Assembly: GCF_002929745.1 (NCBI RefSeq)
Contig: NZ_PJIQ01000006.1
Location: 165,975-229,974, forward strand
Length of the DNA: 64,000 bases
Origin: Arthrobacter sp. B1805
GTDB lineage: Bacteria; Actinomycetota; Actinomycetes; Actinomycetales; Micrococcaceae
Reading direction: 5' to 3'
A model generated the notes under the pieces. That model ran no database searches and was not told the origin of the DNA. It saw nothing but the letters and a program-made list of their open reading frames with translations. Positions within the stretch are counted from its first letter, which is position 1; each line of letters begins with the position of its first letter. Shown here in pieces: positions 55,160-64,000 of the stretch. The position numbers and the translations under genes were made by a program.

Positions 55160-55960
55160 CTAGGCCGGATCCACCGCGTGCCACGCCACGGTGACCTCGC
55201 CGAGGCGCCAGCGCGACGGTCCATCGAGCAGCGGCCAGCCGTCGGCCTTGAGCGCTGCACACATCGCACTCCACCGCTGCTGGTTGCCGAACGAGGCGAG
55301 CGCTGCGGCGTCGAGCCACGCCCGGTCCATGGCCCGCAGATAGCCGTGGATGCGCTCCCCCTCCACGTTCCGGTGGATCAGGGCTTTCGGTAGCCTCTCC
55401 GCGATATCGGAGGGAAGCGCGAAGGCGCCGAACCTCAGCGAGATGCTGAGAGACACCGGCCCGGAGACATCGAGGGCTGCCCAGCTGGAGCGCCGGCCGA
55501 TCTCGTCGCACGTTCCATCGACGAAGAGCCCGCCGGGCGCCAGCCGAGCGCGGACCTCCTCCCAGTAGGCCGCGTACTCGTCCTCGCCGTACTGCCGCAA
55601 CACGTTGAACGCGCGGACGACGACGGGCCTCCGCCCGTCGAGCGGCAGTTCGAAGCCCCCTTGCCGGAAGCTGAGGCCGGGCCGAGCGAGGGGCTCCGCG
55701 GCGGCGACCCGCGCCGGGTCGATCTCGATGCCGACCACTTCGACGTCGTCGCGCACCGACTGCAGCCGCGCGAACAGCTCCACGGCGGTGACGGGGGCGG
55801 CACCGTACCCGAGGTCCACGACGAGCGGATCGACCGCGCGGCGGAGGCGGAATCCCTGTGGCCCCGCCAGCCAGCGGTCCATGCGGCGCAGTCGATTGGG
55901 GTTGGTGGTGCCGCGGGTGATGGTCCCGAGGGGCTTCTGGGAACGCCGGCGCAGGGACAC
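55160..55960 (-). CDS. SAM-dependent methyltransferase-like protein
   Basis: 266 residues. The motif I variant is VVDLGYGAAPVTAVELF (DLGYG), then EVVGIEIDPARVAAAEPLAR and RPVVVRAFNVLRQYGEDEY, with LAPGGLFVDGTCDE. It has the class I methyltransferase fold but an unusual DLGYG. Substrate unknown. It is convergent with the DUF2516 gene. Confidence 0.85.
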   Translation of the reverse strand: MSLRRRSQKPLGTITRGTTNPNRLRRMDRWLAGPQGFRLRRAVDPLVVDLGYGAAPVTAVELFARLQSVRDDVEVVGIEIDPARVAAAEPLARPGLSFRQGGFELPLDGRRPVVVRAFNVLRQYGEDEYAAYWEEVRARLAPGGLFVDGTCDEIGRRSSWAALDVSGPVSLSISLRFGAFALPSDIAERLPKALIHRNVEGERIHGYLRAMDRAWLDAAALASFGNQQRWSAMCAALKADGWPLLDGPSRWRLGEVTVAWHAVDPA

Positions 55961-56048
55961 TCATCAAGGGTAGGTCACCCGCTTAACACTCGCGGAACAG
56001 GGCGTCGCCGGCATGACCGCCGCACTGCGATACGGCAGACTAGGAGCC

Positions 56049-56795
56049 ATGACCTACACACTGATCCTGCTGCGCCACGGGCAGAGCGAATGGAACGAGA
56101 AGAACCTCTTCACCGGTTGGGTGGACGTAGCACTCACAGCGAAGGGCCGCGAGGAAGCCACGCGCGGCGGCCATCTCCTGACGGAGGCCGGGATCCTTCC
56201 CGACATCGTGTACACATCGCGTCAGAAGCGCGCCATCATCACCGCGAACCTCGCACTCGAGGCGGCCGACCGCAGCTGGATCGACGTCAAGCGCAACTGG
56301 CGGCTCAACGAGCGCCACTACGGCGCACTGCAGGGCAAGGACAAGGCCCAGACCCTCGCGGAGTTCGGCGAGGAGCAGTTCATGGAATGGCGCCGGTCCT
56401 ACGACACCCCGCCGCCCCCTCTGGCGGACGACAGCGAGTACTCGCAGGTTGGCGACCCCCGGTACTCGGACCTCGGCGACTCCGTTCCCCGCACCGAGTG
56501 CCTCAAGGACGTCCTGGACCGCTTCCTGCCCTACTGGGAGTCCGACATCACGGTCGACATCAAGGCCGGCAAGACCGTCCTGATCGCCGCGCACGGCAAC
56601 TCGCTGCGTGCTCTCGTGAAGCACCTCGACGGCATCAGCGACAAGGACATCGCGTCGCTGAACATCCCCACGGGCATCCCGCTCGTCTATGAGCTCGACG
56701 AGGACCTCACACCCGTCAAGGCCGGCGGTACGTACCTCGACGCCGATGCCGCGGCAGCCGCGATCGAAGCCGTCGCGAACCAGGGAAAGCACTAG
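56049..56795 (+). CDS. gpmA: 2,3-bisphosphoglycerate-dependent phosphoglycerate mutase
   Basis: 248 residues from the ATG at 56049 (RBS TAGGAG). Catalytic [20 protein letters not shown] holds the phosphohistidine; [28 protein letters not shown] and [14 protein letters not shown] complete the active site. It interconverts 2- and 3-phosphoglycerate in glycolysis and gluconeogenesis. A terminator follows. Confidence 0.97.
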   Translation: MTYTLILLRHGQSEWNEKNLFTGWVDVALTAKGREEATRGGHLLTEAGILPDIVYTSRQKRAIITANLALEAADRSWIDVKRNWRLNERHYGALQGKDKAQTLAEFGEEQFMEWRRSYDTPPPPLADDSEYSQVGDPRYSDLGDSVPRTECLKDVLDRFLPYWESDITVDIKAGKTVLIAAHGNSLRALVKHLDGISDKDIASLNIPTGIPLVYELDEDLTPVKAGGTYLDADAAAAAIEAVANQGKH

Positions 56796-56828
56796 CCGCG
56801 GAGCTTCGGCAGGCATGCGTCACAACAG

Positions 56829-56864
56829 AACGACGGCGGTCCACGGAAAGTGGCCGCCGTCGTT
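56829..56864 (+). terminator. Terminator of gpmA
   Basis: AACGACGGCGG...CCAC pairs with GTGG...CCGCCGTCGTT around GGAAA, with one mismatch, followed by CTTTTC. Confidence 0.8.
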
Positions 56865-56927
56865 CTTTTCTGCGGGTTGTTCATCCCACCGGTCAGGAGT
56901 GGTCGTTCTCCTCTCCGGCCAGAAGTG

Positions 56928-57587
56928 TCAGTTCAGCGGTGCGCTGGGCTGCCATTCTCCCGTGACGAGGTAGGTCACCTTGCGGGCCACTGACACGCCG
57001 TGATCGGCGAAGCGCTCGTAGTAGCGGCTGGCGAGGGTGACGTCGACGGTCGTCGGCGCGCTCTCGTTCCAGTCCTCGGCGGCGACGGCCTTGAAGACGC
57101 CGGCGTGCAGCTCGTTCACGCGTGCGTTGGCGGCACTGATCTCATTGCCCAGCTCGAGGTTGCGGGTCTCGAGGAGCTCCGTGACCTTGGCAGCGATCTG
57201 CACGTCGAGTTCGGCGAGTTCGTCGAACGTCGGCCGGATGCTCTCCGGGATCACGTTGGCGGGGAACCGCAGGCGTGCCAGTTGCGCCACGTGACGGGCG
57301 AGGTCGCCCATGCGCTCGAGGGAAGCACTCATCCGGAGCGCGCCCACGATCATGCGGAGGTCGGACGCCACGGGTCCCTGGAGTGCGAGGATGTCGATCG
57401 CCCGCTCGTCGAGGCTGTTCTGCAGGAAGTCGATGCGCGCGTCGGCGGCGATGACTTCCTGGGCGAGTTCGGTGTCGGCGCCCTGGAAAGCGCTGTTGGC
57501 CTTCTGGATGGCCTCGGACACCAGCTGAGAGATCTCAATCAGCTCTTCGCCGATCTGGTGTAGCTCGGCCTGAAAAACCTTGCGCAC
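56928..57587 (-). CDS. phoU: Phosphate-signalling regulator PhoU
   Basis: 219 residues from a GTG at 57587, preceded by GGAAGGAAGCCCAC and matching the family start VRKVFQAELHQIGEELIEIS; a second GTG at 57629 is an alternative. The two three-helix repeats contain NSLDERAIDILALQGPVASD and SASLERMGDLARHVAQ. PhoU represses the phosphate regulon through the SenX3-type kinase when phosphate is ample. It is divergent from senX3 across a PHO-box-like repeat. Confidence 0.95.
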   Translation of the reverse strand: MRKVFQAELHQIGEELIEISQLVSEAIQKANSAFQGADTELAQEVIAADARIDFLQNSLDERAIDILALQGPVASDLRMIVGALRMSASLERMGDLARHVAQLARLRFPANVIPESIRPTFDELAELDVQIAAKVTELLETRNLELGNEISAANARVNELHAGVFKAVAAEDWNESAPTTVDVTLASRYYERFADHGVSVARKVTYLVTGEWQPSAPLN

Positions 57588-57659
57588 GTGGGCTTCCTTC
57601 CCTGGAAGTATCGAATCAACCGTTGTCACAGTTCTGCCGACGACCCTTCCAGCCAGCGA

Positions 57660-57697
57660 TGAACTGTTACCCCGCTTTATGTGAACGTTAGTTGAAC
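57660..57697 (-). promoter_or_regulatory. PHO-box-like direct repeat between phoU and senX3
   Basis: TGAAC occurs at 57660, 57682 and 57693 on the plus strand (GTTCA on the minus): spacings of 22 and 11 bases, one helical turn phasing. This matches the 11-base GTTCA-type direct repeats bound by PhoP/RegX3 regulators. The 57671 position lacks the motif. RegX3 is encoded just downstream. Confidence 0.65.
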
Positions 57698-57756
57698 CCC
57701 CTACCTAATGCCACCGGATAGGCCTGGGCTGGAAATCCAGAGCATAAGCTTGGTCC

Positions 57757-59010
57757 GTGGACCCCCTTCTCCTGACGCTCGTGGCCGGGCTGGTAGGCCT
57801 CGCCCTCGGCGTGAGCGGCATGGCGGCGTTCCGTGCGAGCGAGGCGCAGCGGCTCCGGCTGCTGTACGAGGACGAGCCCTCGCTGCCCGACGGCGCGGCG
57901 GAGGTCCTCTCGATCATCGGACGGGCCTACGTGATCGTGGATGCGATCGACGGCGTCGTCCGCGCGAGCCCTGCGGCCTACGCCTTCGGCCTCGTGCGCG
58001 GGCACACCGTCGTCCACTCCGAGCTGCTCGACCTTACGGCTCGGGTCCGGCGGGACGGCGTGATCGAGCAGGAGCAGCTCGAGCTTCCCCGCGGGCCCCT
58101 CGGCCAGGGCACCATCGTGGTGCAGGTCCGTGTCGCCGCCCTGGGGGCCGAGTACATCCTCATCCTTGCCGACGACCGTACCGAGATCACCCGGAGCGAG
58201 GAGATCCGCAACGATTTCGTCGCGAATGTCTCCCATGAACTGAAGACACCGGTCGGCGCCATCTCGCTCCTCGCCGAGGCGATCGACGACGCCGCCGAGG
58301 ACGAGGTGGCCGTGCGCCGCTTCGCCCAGCGCATGCACAAGGAATCCGGACGACTGTCGGCGCTCGTGCAGGACATCATCGAACTCTCCCGGCTGCAGGG
58401 CGCCGACGTCGTGCGCCGAGGCAAGGCGGTGGACATCAACTCGGTCGTGGCGGAGGCCGTGGACCGCAACAAGCTTCCGGCGGAGAGCAAGCAGATCGAG
58501 ATCGTGGTCGGCGGCTCGGTCACGATGCCGGTGTACGGTGACCGTGATCTCCTGATGACGGCCTTCCGGAACCTGATCGACAACGCGATCCGCTACTCGC
58601 CCGAGGGCACGCGCGTGGGAGTGGGCGTCCGTTCGAGGGACGGCCTCGTGCAGGTCTCGGTCACGGACCAGGGCGCCGGCATCACTCCTGAGGAGCAGGA
58701 ACGGATCTTCGAGCGTTTCTACCGCATCGATGCCGCTCGGTCCCGCCAGACCGGAGGAACCGGCCTCGGCCTCAGCATCGTCAAGCACGTGGTCGCGAAC
58801 CACGGCGGCGAGGTGACAGTGTGGTCGCAGGCCGGGCAGGGCAGCACGTTCACGGTCCGCCTGCCCGAGATGGAGGGGACCACCGACGACGACGGCGCTG
58901 CCGGCGGCACGTCGGCGGCCGGGAGCGGTGAAGTGTCGGCGCACGGCGCCGACAGGAAATCAGCGAAGAAGGGCAGCGCGGCTGTCCATGAGCAGGGAGT
59001 CAAGGCTTGA
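57757..59010 (+). CDS. senX3: Phosphate-sensing histidine kinase SenX3
   Basis: 417 residues from a GTG at 57757. There is one N-terminal membrane segment (VAGLVGLALGVSGMAAF), a PAS-like region (IIGRAYVIVDAIDGVV), the HisKA histidine in DFVANVSHELKTPVGAIS near residue 163, and NLIDNAIRYSPEGT and GGTGLGLSIVKHVV in the ATPase. The C-terminal 50 residues are low-complexity. Its stop overlaps the regX3 start by four bases (TTGA). Next to phoU, it senses phosphate limitation. Confidence 0.95.
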   Translation: MDPLLLTLVAGLVGLALGVSGMAAFRASEAQRLRLLYEDEPSLPDGAAEVLSIIGRAYVIVDAIDGVVRASPAAYAFGLVRGHTVVHSELLDLTARVRRDGVIEQEQLELPRGPLGQGTIVVQVRVAALGAEYILILADDRTEITRSEEIRNDFVANVSHELKTPVGAISLLAEAIDDAAEDEVAVRRFAQRMHKESGRLSALVQDIIELSRLQGADVVRRGKAVDINSVVAEAVDRNKLPAESKQIEIVVGGSVTMPVYGDRDLLMTAFRNLIDNAIRYSPEGTRVGVGVRSRDGLVQVSVTDQGAGITPEEQERIFERFYRIDAARSRQTGGTGLGLSIVKHVVANHGGEVTVWSQAGQGSTFTVRLPEMEGTTDDDGAAGGTSAAGSGEVSAHGADRKSAKKGSAAVHEQGVKA

Positions 59011-59687
59011 GCCGAATTCTGATTGTTGAGGACGAGGAGTCGTTCAGCGACCCGCTGTCCTACCTCCTCGGCAAGGAAGGCTTCGAGGTGTCCGTCGTGG
59101 ACAACGGTCTCGACGCCGTCACCGAGTTCGACCGGTCGGGAGCGGACCTCGTGCTGCTGGATCTCCAGCTGCCCGGCCTCTCGGGAACGGAGGTCTGCAG
59201 GCAACTGCGTCAGCGCTCCAGTGTTCCGGTCATCATGCTCACGGCGAAGGACGCCGAGATCGACAAGGTGGTGGGCCTCGAGCTCGGCGCCGACGACTAC
59301 GTCACCAAGCCGTACTCGTCGCGCGAGCTCGTCGCGCGCGTCCGCGCGGTGCTTCGACGCCAGGGGGAACCCGAGGAACTGATCTCGAACACCATCCAGG
59401 CCGGTCCCGTTCGCATGGACATCGAGCGGCACGTGGTGAGCGTCGACGGCGAGCAGGTGGCACTTCCGCTCAAGGAGTTCGAACTGCTCGAGATGCTGCT
59501 GCGGAACTCCGGCAGGGTCCTGACCCGGGGGCAGCTCATCGACCGCGTCTGGGGATCCGACTACGTGGGGGACACCAAGACGCTCGACGTCCACGTCAAG
59601 CGGTTGCGCGGCAAGGTGGAGCCCGATCCTTCGAGCCCTCGCTACCTCATCACCGTCCGCGGGCTCGGCTACAAGTACGAGCCGTAG
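59007..59687 (+). CDS. regX3: Phosphate response regulator RegX3
   Basis: 226 residues with a TTG start (TTGAGC) overlapping senX3. The receiver has VEDEESFSDPLSYLL, LVLLDLQLPGLSG (phospho-aspartate) and VTKPYSSRELVARV. The OmpR winged helix follows (LKEFELLEMLLRNSGRVLTR, VHVKRLRGKVE, VRGLGYKYEP). It binds PHO-type boxes, such as that at 57660-57697. Confidence 0.96.
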   Translation: MSRILIVEDEESFSDPLSYLLGKEGFEVSVVDNGLDAVTEFDRSGADLVLLDLQLPGLSGTEVCRQLRQRSSVPVIMLTAKDAEIDKVVGLELGADDYVTKPYSSRELVARVRAVLRRQGEPEELISNTIQAGPVRMDIERHVVSVDGEQVALPLKEFELLEMLLRNSGRVLTRGQLIDRVWGSDYVGDTKTLDVHVKRLRGKVEPDPSSPRYLITVRGLGYKYEP

Positions 59688-59709
59688 CAGATCCGGGACG
59701 CGAGAAGAC

Positions 59710-59749
59710 GGAACTGCCCGCCCCCTGCTTGCAGGGGGCGGGCAGTTCC
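59710..59749. terminator. Terminator between regX3 and the convergent lipoprotein gene
   Basis: A perfect 19-base stem (GGAACTGCCCGCCCCCTGC and its complement) with a TT centre lies 22 bases after the regX3 stop and 11 bases before the lipoprotein stop. Confidence 0.85.
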
Positions 59750-59760
59750 GCGTCGTGGTC

Positions 59761-60291
59761 CTAGTGGCCCTCGGCTGCTTCCTCGGTCGCGGCAGGCTCG
59801 CTCGGTCGCGGTGTGTAACCACCAGGTACGAACTGGCGGTACTCCTCGAGCGTGCCGTCGAGCACGGGCACCTCGAAGGTCGCCACTTCGCCCGCGACAC
59901 CGAAGTCGACCTCGATGAGGGACCCCGGGATGTCCTGCAGTCCCTCGAGGGTGCCGTCATCCCCGATCTCGTCCTCGAACTTGAACTGGCCCTGGCCCTG
60001 GATCGTGATGCTCGTCGGTGCTCCACCGGCCCGGATGGACAGATCCACGGGTTCGTCGCTCGTGTTGAAGACGGTGCCGATCAGGCGCCCGGCCGTGTCA
60101 TCGTCCCGACCCACCACCAGGATGTTCCGCAGCAGTACCGGCCCGAGATCCTTCACGATGCCGTCCGACGGTGCATAGGGAGTGGTCGTGAACTGTTCCG
60201 CGGTGAAGCTGCAGCCGGAGACGCCCAGCATGATCAATACGGCGCCGGCAGCAACGGACTGCTGCACTCGGTTCTTCGGTGCGTTCTTCAC
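59761..60291 (-). CDS. Putative lipoprotein downstream of regX3
   Basis: 176 residues. Signal segment with the lipobox GVSGC. The mature part (APSDGIVKDLGPVLLRNILV, then FEVPVLDGTLEEYRQFV) is beta-rich. Proteins of this kind occur near senX3-regX3 in related actinobacteria. It may be exported to the membrane face; function unknown. Convergent with regX3, so its own promoter must lie upstream. Confidence 0.8.
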   Translation of the reverse strand: MKNAPKNRVQQSVAAGAVLIMLGVSGCSFTAEQFTTTPYAPSDGIVKDLGPVLLRNILVVGRDDDTAGRLIGTVFNTSDEPVDLSIRAGGAPTSITIQGQGQFKFEDEIGDDGTLEGLQDIPGSLIEVDFGVAGEVATFEVPVLDGTLEEYRQFVPGGYTPRPSEPAATEEAAEGH

Positions 60292-60464
60292 AGCACAAAC
60301 TCCTGGGGTTCAACAGGTTGGACAGATGCGTAATCAGGTGCGGACCTATCCACCAGACTATCGGCAACGCCGGCGAATCGTGGTGTCGGTTCAGCCTGCG
60401 CGACGACGGATTGCATCCGGATACGCCTCGATGCTCCGCTGCCGATACGGGGTTGCGCCGCTCA

Positions 60465-61124
60465 TCAGGGAAGGTGCTGCACTGCCTCGAGGATCTCGCC
60501 GACCTCGGTGCGCGAGGTGTAGTCGGTGCGCACGTCGACGAAGCGCATGGTCCCCGTGCCGTCCACGACGACGACGGTGGGGAAGGGAATTCGCGCGGTG
60601 TCGTCGGCGTTGTGTTCCGACACGTCGAATCCGAGCTGGGTGTGGGCGCTACGCGCCTCGGGGCTGGGCTCGGTCACGATCCCGAGGGCGGCGGCGAGTT
60701 CGTTGACCGGATCGGAGAGGACCTCGAAGCCGAGCTCGCCCGCCTGGACCGCGGCCTCACTGCCTTCGGGAGCCTGCGGGCTCACTGCGACCAGAGTGAC
60801 TCCTCGCTCGGTGAGAGCGGGCAGGAGGTCACGCTGATAGGTCTTCAGTGTGATGTTGCAGTACGGGCACCACGCACCCCGGTAGAACACCAGGACAGCG
60901 GGACTGCTGGCCAGTACCTCCGACAGTCGGACCAACTCGTTCCTCCGAGTCAGCAGCGTCGCGTCGGGAAGCTTCTCGCCCGCCGACGCAACGGCGTCGG
61001 GAGTGCCTGCTGTGCGCAAGTCTGCCTGTTCCTGTGCGAAGGTCGCCGCCAGTACCGGACCGATCTGCGCTTCGAAGTCCTGATTGAACTCGGCTACCTG
61101 TGACTCGATGCTGACACTCGACAC
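60465..61124 (-). CDS. AhpC/TSA-type peroxiredoxin-like protein
   Basis: 219 residues from a GTG at 61124 preceded by GAGAGGGAGAACGTC. The active-site region is FYRGAWCPYCNITLKTYQRD (CxxC), as in the redoxin/AhpC-TSA fold; peroxide or disulfide reduction is likely. The N-terminal 60 residues are helical. Single gene. Confidence 0.9.
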   Translation of the reverse strand: MSSVSIESQVAEFNQDFEAQIGPVLAATFAQEQADLRTAGTPDAVASAGEKLPDATLLTRRNELVRLSEVLASSPAVLVFYRGAWCPYCNITLKTYQRDLLPALTERGVTLVAVSPQAPEGSEAAVQAGELGFEVLSDPVNELAAALGIVTEPSPEARSAHTQLGFDVSEHNADDTARIPFPTVVVVDGTGTMRFVDVRTDYTSRTEVGEILEAVQHLP

Positions 61125-61469
61125 GACGTTCTCCCTCTCGACCGGTGAGCCCGGGTGGGCCTGGCTCCGAGACTAGGCGCACCGGGACGGAGGATCCGCG
61201 CGTCGCGTCACACGTGGACACACTGCAGGGCCAGGCGGCGTCGATGGGTCGTCTAGGCATGGCGACGTGCTCGCTGCGGGTGGGCGGAAGCGCCGTACCG
61301 GCCCCTGCTGCAGATGCATCGCCGACTGCGTGGCGTCGCCGGGCGGACGGTCGGGCTAGGCTCTCGGATCACCTAAAGCACCTTCCGTCAAGAGGCGAAT
61401 GATAGCCAATTGTGCTTGTTTCGCCCGCCTGACCTGCGAAAACGCGCCGTCGGCGTGTCGTTGCCGTGA
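61125..61469. other. Intergenic region upstream of carD
   Basis: No gene found. It holds the divergent promoter regions of the peroxiredoxin gene and carD; the extended -10-like TGATAAACT at 61467-61475 belongs to carD. Confidence 0.5.
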
Positions 61470-61475
61470 TAAACT
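61467..61475 (+). promoter_or_regulatory. Extended -10 promoter of carD
   Basis: TG-A-TAAACT is an extended -10 type element 27 bases before the carD ATG. There is no good -35 at 17 bases, consistent with an extended -10 promoter. Confidence 0.45.
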
Positions 61476-61501
61476 GACCTGCGGGAAAGGGGAAAGTCCA
61501 C

Positions 61502-61984
61502 ATGGTTTTTGAGGTCGGCGAAACAGTTGTTTACCCTCACCACGGCGCAGCGAAGATCGAAGAGATCAAGATGCGCGTCATCAAGGGCGAAGAGAAAATG
61601 TATCTCAAGCTCAAGGTGGCACAGGGTGATCTGACGATAGAAGTACCAGCAGAGAACGTTGACCTCGTAGGGGTTCGGGACGTGGTGGGCAAGGAAGGCC
61701 TCGAGCACGTGTTCGACGTCCTCCGGGCCGAATTCACGGAAGAGCCCACCAACTGGTCGCGACGCTACAAGGCGAACCTCGAGAAGCTTGCTTCGGGCGA
61801 CGTCATCAAGGTCGCGGAGGTCGTCCGCGACCTCTGGCGCCGTGATCACGACCGCGGCCTGTCGGCCGGTGAGAAGAGGATGCTCGCGAAAGCGCGCCAG
61901 ATCCTGATCTCCGAGCTGGCGCTCGCGGAAAAGACCGACGAAGAAAAGGCCGCAACTGTCCTCGACGAGGTTCTTGCATCCTAG
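61502..61984 (+). CDS. carD: CarD-family RNA polymerase-binding regulator
   Basis: 160 residues. The N-terminal RID-type domain starts [20 protein letters not shown] and the C-terminal helical domain has [20 protein letters not shown] and [20 protein letters not shown]. It binds RNA polymerase beta and stabilises open complexes, so it is a global factor for rRNA and housekeeping promoters. A canonical terminator follows. Confidence 0.97.
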   Translation: MVFEVGETVVYPHHGAAKIEEIKMRVIKGEEKMYLKLKVAQGDLTIEVPAENVDLVGVRDVVGKEGLEHVFDVLRAEFTEEPTNWSRRYKANLEKLASGDVIKVAEVVRDLWRRDHDRGLSAGEKRMLAKARQILISELALAEKTDEEKAATVLDEVLAS

Positions 61985-62000
61985 GCGGTCGACGGTGACG

Positions 62001-62026
62001 AAAGAGGGACCTTCGGGTCCCTCTTT
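62001..62026 (+). terminator. Rho-independent terminator of carD
   Basis: AAAGAGGGACC-TTCG-GGTCCCTCTTT with a following T run; UUCG tetraloop. It lies 16 bases after the stop. Confidence 0.9.
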
Positions 62027-62053
62027 TTTGTTGCCCTGCCGTAGGGTGACGGG

Positions 62054-62815
62054 GTGTCCACGAACGATCGCCAGCCCTCCGCCCCGGCCACCGTCGGTGT
62101 CGTCCTGGTCGCCGCCGGATCCGGGCAGCGCCTCGGCCAGGGCATCCCCAAAGCCCGCGTCCTGTGTGGTGGGCGGACCCTCCTCGAGCACTCCCTGCAG
62201 GGCGTCGTCGCATCCGGCGTCGCACGGCACGTCGTTGTGGTTCTTCCTGCGGACGACCACGTCCTCGCCGGCGTCGTCGAACGCGCCGCTCGCGCGACCG
62301 CCGGCGGAACGAGTGCGCCGCTGGTGACCAGCGTGACCGGGGGAACGACCCGCACGGCGTCCGTGCGTGCGGGCATCGACGCACTGCCCGCGTCGGTCGG
62401 CGTCGTTCTGGTGCACGACGCCGCGCGAGCCCTTACTCCTCCCGCTGTGTTCCGGCGCGTGGCCGCCGCCGTTTCGGCGGATGTCCCCGCAGTGATCCCG
62501 GTGCTACCCGTCGTGGACACCGTCAAGGTCGTCGCCGGCAGTACTGTCATGGCCACTCCGGATCGGGCGACACTGCGCGCGGTGCAGACTCCCCAGGGGT
62601 TCGACGCCGCCGCCCTGCGCGCAGCCCACGCGGGTGCGAGTGCCGGCGACCCCGCCGTCACGGACGACGCCATGCTCATGGAAGCCCGCGGAGCGGTCGT
62701 CCACGTGGTCGATGGCGATTCCCTGGCCTTCAAGGTGACCACGCCCCTCGACCTCGTGATGGCCGAAGCAGTCCTCGGTCAGAGGGCGTTGGAGCAACCG
62801 GGCGCGGTGCCGTGA
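62054..62815 (+). CDS. ispD: 2-C-methyl-D-erythritol 4-phosphate cytidylyltransferase
   Basis: 253 residues from a GTG at 62054. The nucleotide loop is [19 protein letters not shown], and [12 protein letters not shown] is present. It makes CDP-methylerythritol in the MEP isoprenoid pathway. ispF follows 61 bases after its stop. Confidence 0.96.
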   Translation: MSTNDRQPSAPATVGVVLVAAGSGQRLGQGIPKARVLCGGRTLLEHSLQGVVASGVARHVVVVLPADDHVLAGVVERAARATAGGTSAPLVTSVTGGTTRTASVRAGIDALPASVGVVLVHDAARALTPPAVFRRVAAAVSADVPAVIPVLPVVDTVKVVAGSTVMATPDRATLRAVQTPQGFDAAALRAAHAGASAGDPAVTDDAMLMEARGAVVHVVDGDSLAFKVTTPLDLVMAEAVLGQRALEQPGAVP

Positions 62816-62876
62816 TCGAAAGAGCGGTGTTCGTCCCGCATTTATCCGCCGAGCATGCCGAGCAGCAGGAGCAGAC

Positions 62877-63410
62877 GTGTACCTGAACGAGCACGACCAT
62901 CTTCCCCGTACCGGCATCGGAGTCGACGTCCACGCCTACGCCCCCGACGGCTCGGCCACGCCGTTGTGGCTTGCCGGACTCCTCTGGGAGGGGGAACGCG
63001 GACTGTCGGGCCATTCGGACGGCGATGCCGTGGCGCACGCGGCAGCGGACGCCCTGTTCTCGGCGGCCGGCGTCGGTGACCTAGGAACGCACTTCGGCAC
63101 CGATCGCCCCGAATATGCCGGGGCTTCGGGTCATGCCCTGCTCGCGGCGGCCGCCACCATCGTCCGCGATGCCGGCTTCGATATCGGCAATATCGCAATT
63201 CAACTGATCGGCAACCGTCCGAAGTTCGGGCCCCGCCGCGCCGAGGCGGAGGCCGTGCTGTCGGATGCTGCGCAGGCTCCCGTCAGCATCTCCGCCACCA
63301 CCACGGACGGGCTGGGCCTCACCGGCAGGGGTGAGGGCGTGGCTGCAATCGCTACCGCCGTCGTCGTGCGCTCCGCCGGCACGCGCCGCGGCGCCCCGGG
63401 GGCCGGGTAG
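62877..63410 (+). CDS. ispF: 2-C-methyl-D-erythritol 2,4-cyclodiphosphate synthase
   Basis: 177 residues from a GTG at 62877 preceded by CAGGAGCAG. Metal-binding [11 protein letters not shown] and [20 protein letters not shown] are complete; the usual product motif GDLGTHF is present. It acts after IspD/IspE in the MEP pathway. ispE is not here. Confidence 0.96.
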   Translation: MYLNEHDHLPRTGIGVDVHAYAPDGSATPLWLAGLLWEGERGLSGHSDGDAVAHAAADALFSAAGVGDLGTHFGTDRPEYAGASGHALLAAAATIVRDAGFDIGNIAIQLIGNRPKFGPRRAEAEAVLSDAAQAPVSISATTTDGLGLTGRGEGVAAIATAVVVRSAGTRRGAPGAG

Positions 63411-63433
63411 TCGCCGCCGGGTAATCTGAAGCG

Positions 63434-64000
63434 GTGAGCCTGAGATTCTATGACACCGCCCGCGCCGAGGTGCGCCCCTTCGAGCCGCTCCAACCGGGCA
63501 GGGCGAGTCTCTACTACTGCGGAGCCACCGTGCAGGGCATGCCCCACGTCGGCCATGTGCGGTCGGCCATCGCATTCGACCAGCTGACCCGGTGGTTGGA
63601 AGCGCGGGGACTACGCGTCACCGTCGTCCGGAATGTCACGGATATCGATGACAAGATCCTCGCCAAGTCGCACGAATCGTTCCGCGCCGACGCAGCGCGG
63701 GATCCTTCGGTGGTTCCCGGAGAACAGTGGTGGGCCCTCGCTTTCCGCTTCGAGCAGGAATTCCACCGCGCGTATGCGGCCCTCGGTGTTCGTCCGCCCA
63801 CCTACGAGCCCCGCGCCACCGGGCACATCCCGGAGATGCACGCCCTCATCCAGCTCCTGATCGATCGCGGCCACGCCTACCCGGCGCTGGATGATTCCGG
63901 CGACGTCTACTTCGACGTCCGTTCGTGGCCCGCGTACGGCAGTTTGACGCGGCAGGACATCGACGACATGCAGGCGGCTCCCGATGCCGACCCCAGGGGC
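63434..64000 (+). CDS. cysS: Cysteinyl-tRNA synthetase (3' truncated by window end)
   Basis: Begins at a GTG at 63434 and stays open to the last base: 189 residues. The class I signature is [18 protein letters not shown], followed by [14 protein letters not shown]. The C-terminal KMSKS loop and anticodon domain lie beyond the window. It charges tRNA-Cys; it follows ispF after 23 bases. The MshC paralogue is less likely given this context. Confidence 0.94.
   Translation, partial: MSLRFYDTARAEVRPFEPLQPGRASLYYCGATVQGMPHVGHVRSAIAFDQLTRWLEARGLRVTVVRNVTDIDDKILAKSHESFRADAARDPSVVPGEQWWALAFRFEQEFHRAYAALGVRPPTYEPRATGHIPEMHALIQLLIDRGHAYPALDDSGDVYFDVRSWPAYGSLTRQDIDDMQAAPDADPRG

Noticed and set aside
1-64000. 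CRISPR arrays, insertion sequences or prophage genes.
   Set aside because: No spaced repeats, transposase-like ORFs or integrase were found by inspection.

Overview
The window looks like a chromosomal segment of a high-GC actinobacterium, most likely an Arthrobacter-like member of the Micrococcaceae. This is inferred from gene content and order, not from a database match. Supporting signs are GTG and TTG starts, strong third-position GC bias, the phoU / senX3-regX3 / carD-ispD-ispF-cysS order near gpmA, a bacterial proteasome activator (bpa), a septum-formation-type lipoprotein and a DUF2516-type protein.

Positions 1-14.5 kb are the most accessory-like part. They hold a truncated XRE/MmyB regulator and a second MmyB-type ligand-domain protein with no HTH. 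Next come a LolD/MacB-type ABC exporter, a NhaA-DsbA fusion antiporter interrupted by a one-base frameshift, and a TerC/Alx membrane protein. Three short-chain dehydrogenases follow; two of them have lost catalytic residues, and two share an operator-like element at almost the same distance from their starts. After these comes a run of small lipoproteins, small membrane proteins, a methyltransferase and broken small ORFs.

Positions 14.5-31 kb are mostly housekeeping: tRNA-Ser(CGA), a PPOX protein, tadA, upp, a heavily decayed amino-acid permease, a receiver-less winged-helix regulator, a SixA-like phosphatase, a flavin disulfide reductase, tRNA-Arg(ACG), pckG with an elaborate promoter, a phosphomannomutase, a RecQ helicase with a C-terminal phosphoribosyltransferase-like motif, tRNA-Ser(GCT), an S9 peptidase and an FAD/NAD(P)-binding protein. 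Positions 31-42.5 kb carry a 1504-residue secreted nuclease/5'-nucleotidase with a Lys-Pro-Glu repeat tail, a septum-type lipoprotein, tRNA-Ser(TGA), a quinone oxidoreductase, an FUSC protein, and cstA overlapping a YbdD-type gene.

Positions 42.5-64 kb carry an ABC-2 exporter divergent from a DesK/LuxR-type two-component pair with a perfect palindrome between them, bpa, an aldo/keto reductase, tRNA-Thr(CGT), a phosphonatase-like HAD enzyme, the overlapping tmk-holB-hydrolase operon, a trans-sulfuration-type PLP enzyme, gpmA, the phosphate-sensing genes phoU and senX3-regX3 around a PHO-box-like repeat, a lipoprotein, a peroxiredoxin, carD, ispD, ispF and the 5' part of cysS. All five tRNAs lie on the minus strand, and several convergent junctions carry strong hairpins.
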